Assembly (NCBI GenBank): GCA_039654915.1
Contig: CM077600.1
Span: forward strand, 25,900,953 to 25,964,952
Direction: 5' to 3'
Origin: Aquilaria yunnanensis
Taxonomy: Eukaryota > Streptophyta > Magnoliopsida > Malvales > Thymelaeaceae
DNA: 64,000 nucleotides
The position numbers and the translations under genes were made by a program. Positions 61,337 through 64,000 of this stretch are shown in pieces. How positions within the stretch are numbered: position 1 is the first letter of the stretch; each line of letters begins with the position of its first letter. Below the pieces are notes generated by a model. That model searched no databases. It worked only from the letters and a program-made list of their open reading frames with translations, and had not been told where the DNA came from.

Positions 61337-62458
61337 GATTACATTTTGGACAATAAATTGTAATTCTCTCTATTAACTTCAATACATTTTGGACAATATT
61401 ATGAGAGCCATTATTGTTTATTTATTTTTCAGAACATTTTTGTTTCTTTTTTTTTTTAAATCTATAAATAAATCACGATTTTATTTATCATTTTTTGAAT
61501 TACAGTACTTTACGAAAAGAATACAGTGGTAAAAATTTTATAAGAATCAACACTCAAAATATTGCTACTTTCTTAAACCCATAATAGTTTTTTTTTATTT
61601 TTTTTGAAAAAAATTTGAGTTTCACTCAATAGATATTTTAATAAATGACAAACAAATCTATATGCAAATGTTAGATAGTATTTCGTGGTTTCTAAACATA
61701 TAATGTCCAAAAGCTTCTTTAACAACAATTAATATGGGATAGAAACCTACTTTTTCCCTCTCATTCTACATCGCAAGAAGAGAAAAAAAAACTATTTTTC
61801 ATTCATTCATATATGTAATATACCGACTATTTAGACCCAATATTAACTTAAAAAACGTTGCGACAAATGTTAAATTTATGTAAAAGCAGTATTAAAAGTA
61901 AGGACTAGTCAATGTATTTTGCATCCATAAAAATATTCTTTCCTCGGGTTTACCCAAGCCGCAACCCTTTGTTCTCCTCCCATCGATTATTCTTCTTCAT
62001 TCTCTGTGTATCTAACTAGGCTTTGATATCAATTTAGGCCTGGTCGGTTGAATTTTTTTTTTGTTACCATTATTCTACCCAATTATCCTTAATCATTTTC
62101 ACTGTTTTTCTTTTTTCATAAAATTTCTTCATTACTATCGAGAAGAACATCATTTGATTTATCCAAAGATTTATGACGGACAGATTTGGGTGACCCATTT
62201 TTTAAATTGGTTTTCTTGTATTTTTTTTATGTGATATTTGTGAATGATTTTTCTAATTTTTCGTTACTTATGTAATTTTTGTAATTTTGTAATTTTCTTA
62301 TTTTTGAAATTTGCCGTTTTTTGATCTCATGCCTTTGAATATTTTGTTATTTTGTTACATTAGTATAATATATGATTATTTTAAATTTTTTAGTCATATT
62401 ATAAAATATAAAATATAATTTAGTAATTTATAAATTATATATATTTTTATTTTCTTCT
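61337..62458. other. Gene-free AT-rich DNA
   Basis: A ~43-bp partial tandem copy of the MULE right junction (AATTCTC.CTATTAACTT, then ATACATTTTGGACA) follows immediately at 61349-61395. 61930-62100 is a CT-rich, leader-like stretch similar in kind to those inside the CACTA-like elements. No gene is seen. Confidence 0.4.
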
Positions 62459-62792
62459 ACAAAGTTTCCAACGACCTAGGAAGTTGGAAAGCAGTTGGAA
62501 ATCTCTCCAACAACCTAAGCCGTTGGAAATTTCTAACTGCCTAAGCCGTTGGAAAATGCCAAACAAAAAATTAATTATAATCGTTGGAAATTTCCAATGG
62601 CTTATTCTCCAACGGCTAACCGTTAGAATTTCCAACTGCTCTCATTAGGGTCGTTGGAATTAAAACTTCCAACGCGTTATTTTCCAACAGCTGGGTTTCC
62701 AACGGCTTCACGTTGGAAATTGGGAAATTTCTAACATGAGGCCGTTGGAAATGGCCGTTGGACCGTTGGAAAATGTCCATTTTTTAGTAGTG
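62459..62792. mobile_element. CACTA-like element end
   Basis: An array of CCGTTGGAAA / TTTCCAACGG repeats ends at 62792 with CACTACTAAAAAATGG on the minus strand, the same terminus as at 51748. The opposite end was not located; the CT-rich stretch near 61.95 kb may belong to its interior. Confidence 0.6.
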
Positions 62793-64000
62793 CAAGAAGA
62801 TTGAGTGGGGTGCAAAAAGCGGCTATGACTTGGATTATGAAATATTTGCAAATAATAGACCGGGATGATCATCTGTTACTTTTTTATTTATCCTATCTTT
62901 TATATGGTTTTTCTTTTTTCTAGTTACTTATGAGTTATTTCTCCAATATTATCCTAGTGTACCTGGAAGGCTTCAGTTCAATCCCATTTTCTTTCCTTCA
63001 TTTAGTGTTACAGGGATCTATAACCTTTTATTGGCAAATTTATATGTCCTTATTGTTTTTTAGTGTCATATGTTATTGATTTATAAGATGTTATTTGATT
63101 CACTGATAATTACAATAAAGTACCCCTCGATCAAAAGAAAAAAAGTAAGGACCAAAGTAGATTTTCAAATTTATGGGCGTAAATCTAATTGTACCAAACA
63201 CATACACACACATAAAGCAAACACCTACACAAGAGCTCAAAATCAATGCTGACAAACAATTTCATCAATGCTGATAAACGATTTTATCATTAATGTGATT
63301 TTTTTATTATAACCTCACACGCTTTGGGAACGTTTCAATGTCCTAACCGTTTGTTAAATGATACACTAATCACATAAAACTTTTTATTTTAAGAGATGGC
63401 CCATTTGTATATCAATTTTGTTCTTGTGGATGAGATGACATTTTTTGCATTGCTCTCTCTATCTGTCTCTATCTTAATTAAATGCATTATTCTAATCCCC
63501 CCCCCCCCCCCCCTTATCTATTCTTGATTAATATCTATATTTCTTGTTTACAAATGTATGGTGCTCTAATTCATGGATTCACAAAAAAAAAAAAAAAAAT
63601 TGGCATGTATATATATGCGAGGAATCTAAATAATATCATTGAGACATTTATTATGATTTATGAATCATTTCATAATTTTTAGAATTTTTCTTGAATAGCT
63701 TAAATGGAATAGTCTAGGGATTAGCTAATAGCAGTGCTTTTGAGAAGAATAAACAATCAGTCCCTTTCCTTAATCTGCCGTCAGATTCATCCTTATTCTT
63801 GATTTTTTTTATGTTGATAATTAAAGTAATTAAAAACTTACCCACTTGACAGGTACATACAATAATACAAGTGGCTTGATTGGAGGATCCATCTATTATC
63901 ACCCAATTCGTTTTAACTTTAGTCAATTGACTATAAAATGACTTTTTTGTATTTTTACATTTTTTTTACTTGAAACTAATTTTAATTAAAATCCAATATT
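62793..64000. other. Gene-free AT-rich DNA at the window end
   Basis: Homopolymer runs (poly-C 63499-63513, poly-A 63582-63599) and short simple repeats. No ORF, RNA gene or element end can be supported. Confidence 0.4.

Overview
This is a nuclear chromosome segment of a flowering plant. It is AT-rich, has spliced genes with GT-AG introns, long gene-poor stretches, and nested plant transposons (LTR retrotransposons, a TRIM, CACTA-like, hAT, Mutator-like, Harbinger-like and Stowaway-like elements). Composition and gene types suit a dicot or other non-grass angiosperm; I cannot name the species.

Four genes look intact. (1) A 16-exon SAC-domain phosphoinositide phosphatase of the plant SAC2-5 type (CDS 13979-22238, +, 814 aa), with one GC-AG intron. 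(2) An intronless, secreted aspartic-protease-fold protein of the EDGP / glucanase-xylanase-inhibitor type (24830-26053, +, 407 aa) that lacks both catalytic Asp motifs. (3) A five-exon cytosolic ribosomal protein SA (uS2) gene (34836-36644, -, 305 aa) with a telo-box/TATA promoter. (4) An intronless SAUR-type auxin-responsive protein (43063-43446, +, 127 aa).

Broken genes: an inverted copy of the promoter and signal-peptide region of gene 2 (about 26841-27085, -); a processed-type UDP-glucose dehydrogenase pseudogene split by about 0.65 kb of foreign DNA (32212-33757, +); and a hAT transposase pseudogene with a BED finger (56777-57950, +).

Repeats by region: 1-532 is the 3' end of a Ty3/gypsy-type LTR. 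529-1620 is CACTA-like. 2771-6138 is a complete 3.4-kb LTR followed by a tRNA-Arg primer site and a truncated leader. 6.5-10.7 kb is old repeat DNA. 28.9-29.9 kb holds a hAT element with a perfect 8-bp duplication and a Stowaway-like MITE. 40.1 kb and 43.8-44.7 kb hold further TIR elements. 49.5-56 kb is a nest: a CACTA-like element carrying an intact TRIM, a solo LTR with 5-bp duplication, then a second CACTA-like element carrying a Stowaway. 59.26-61.33 kb is a Mutator-like element with long inverted repeats and a perfect 9-bp duplication. 62.46-62.79 kb is another CACTA-like end.

The four genes are unrelated housekeeping, wall/defence and hormone-response genes; nothing suggests a cluster or shared pathway. 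The least expected signals are a 40-bp three-stem palindrome repeated seven times in the LTRs, with paired substitutions in its arms, and a primer-binding-site-like decamer kept inside all three LTR ends.
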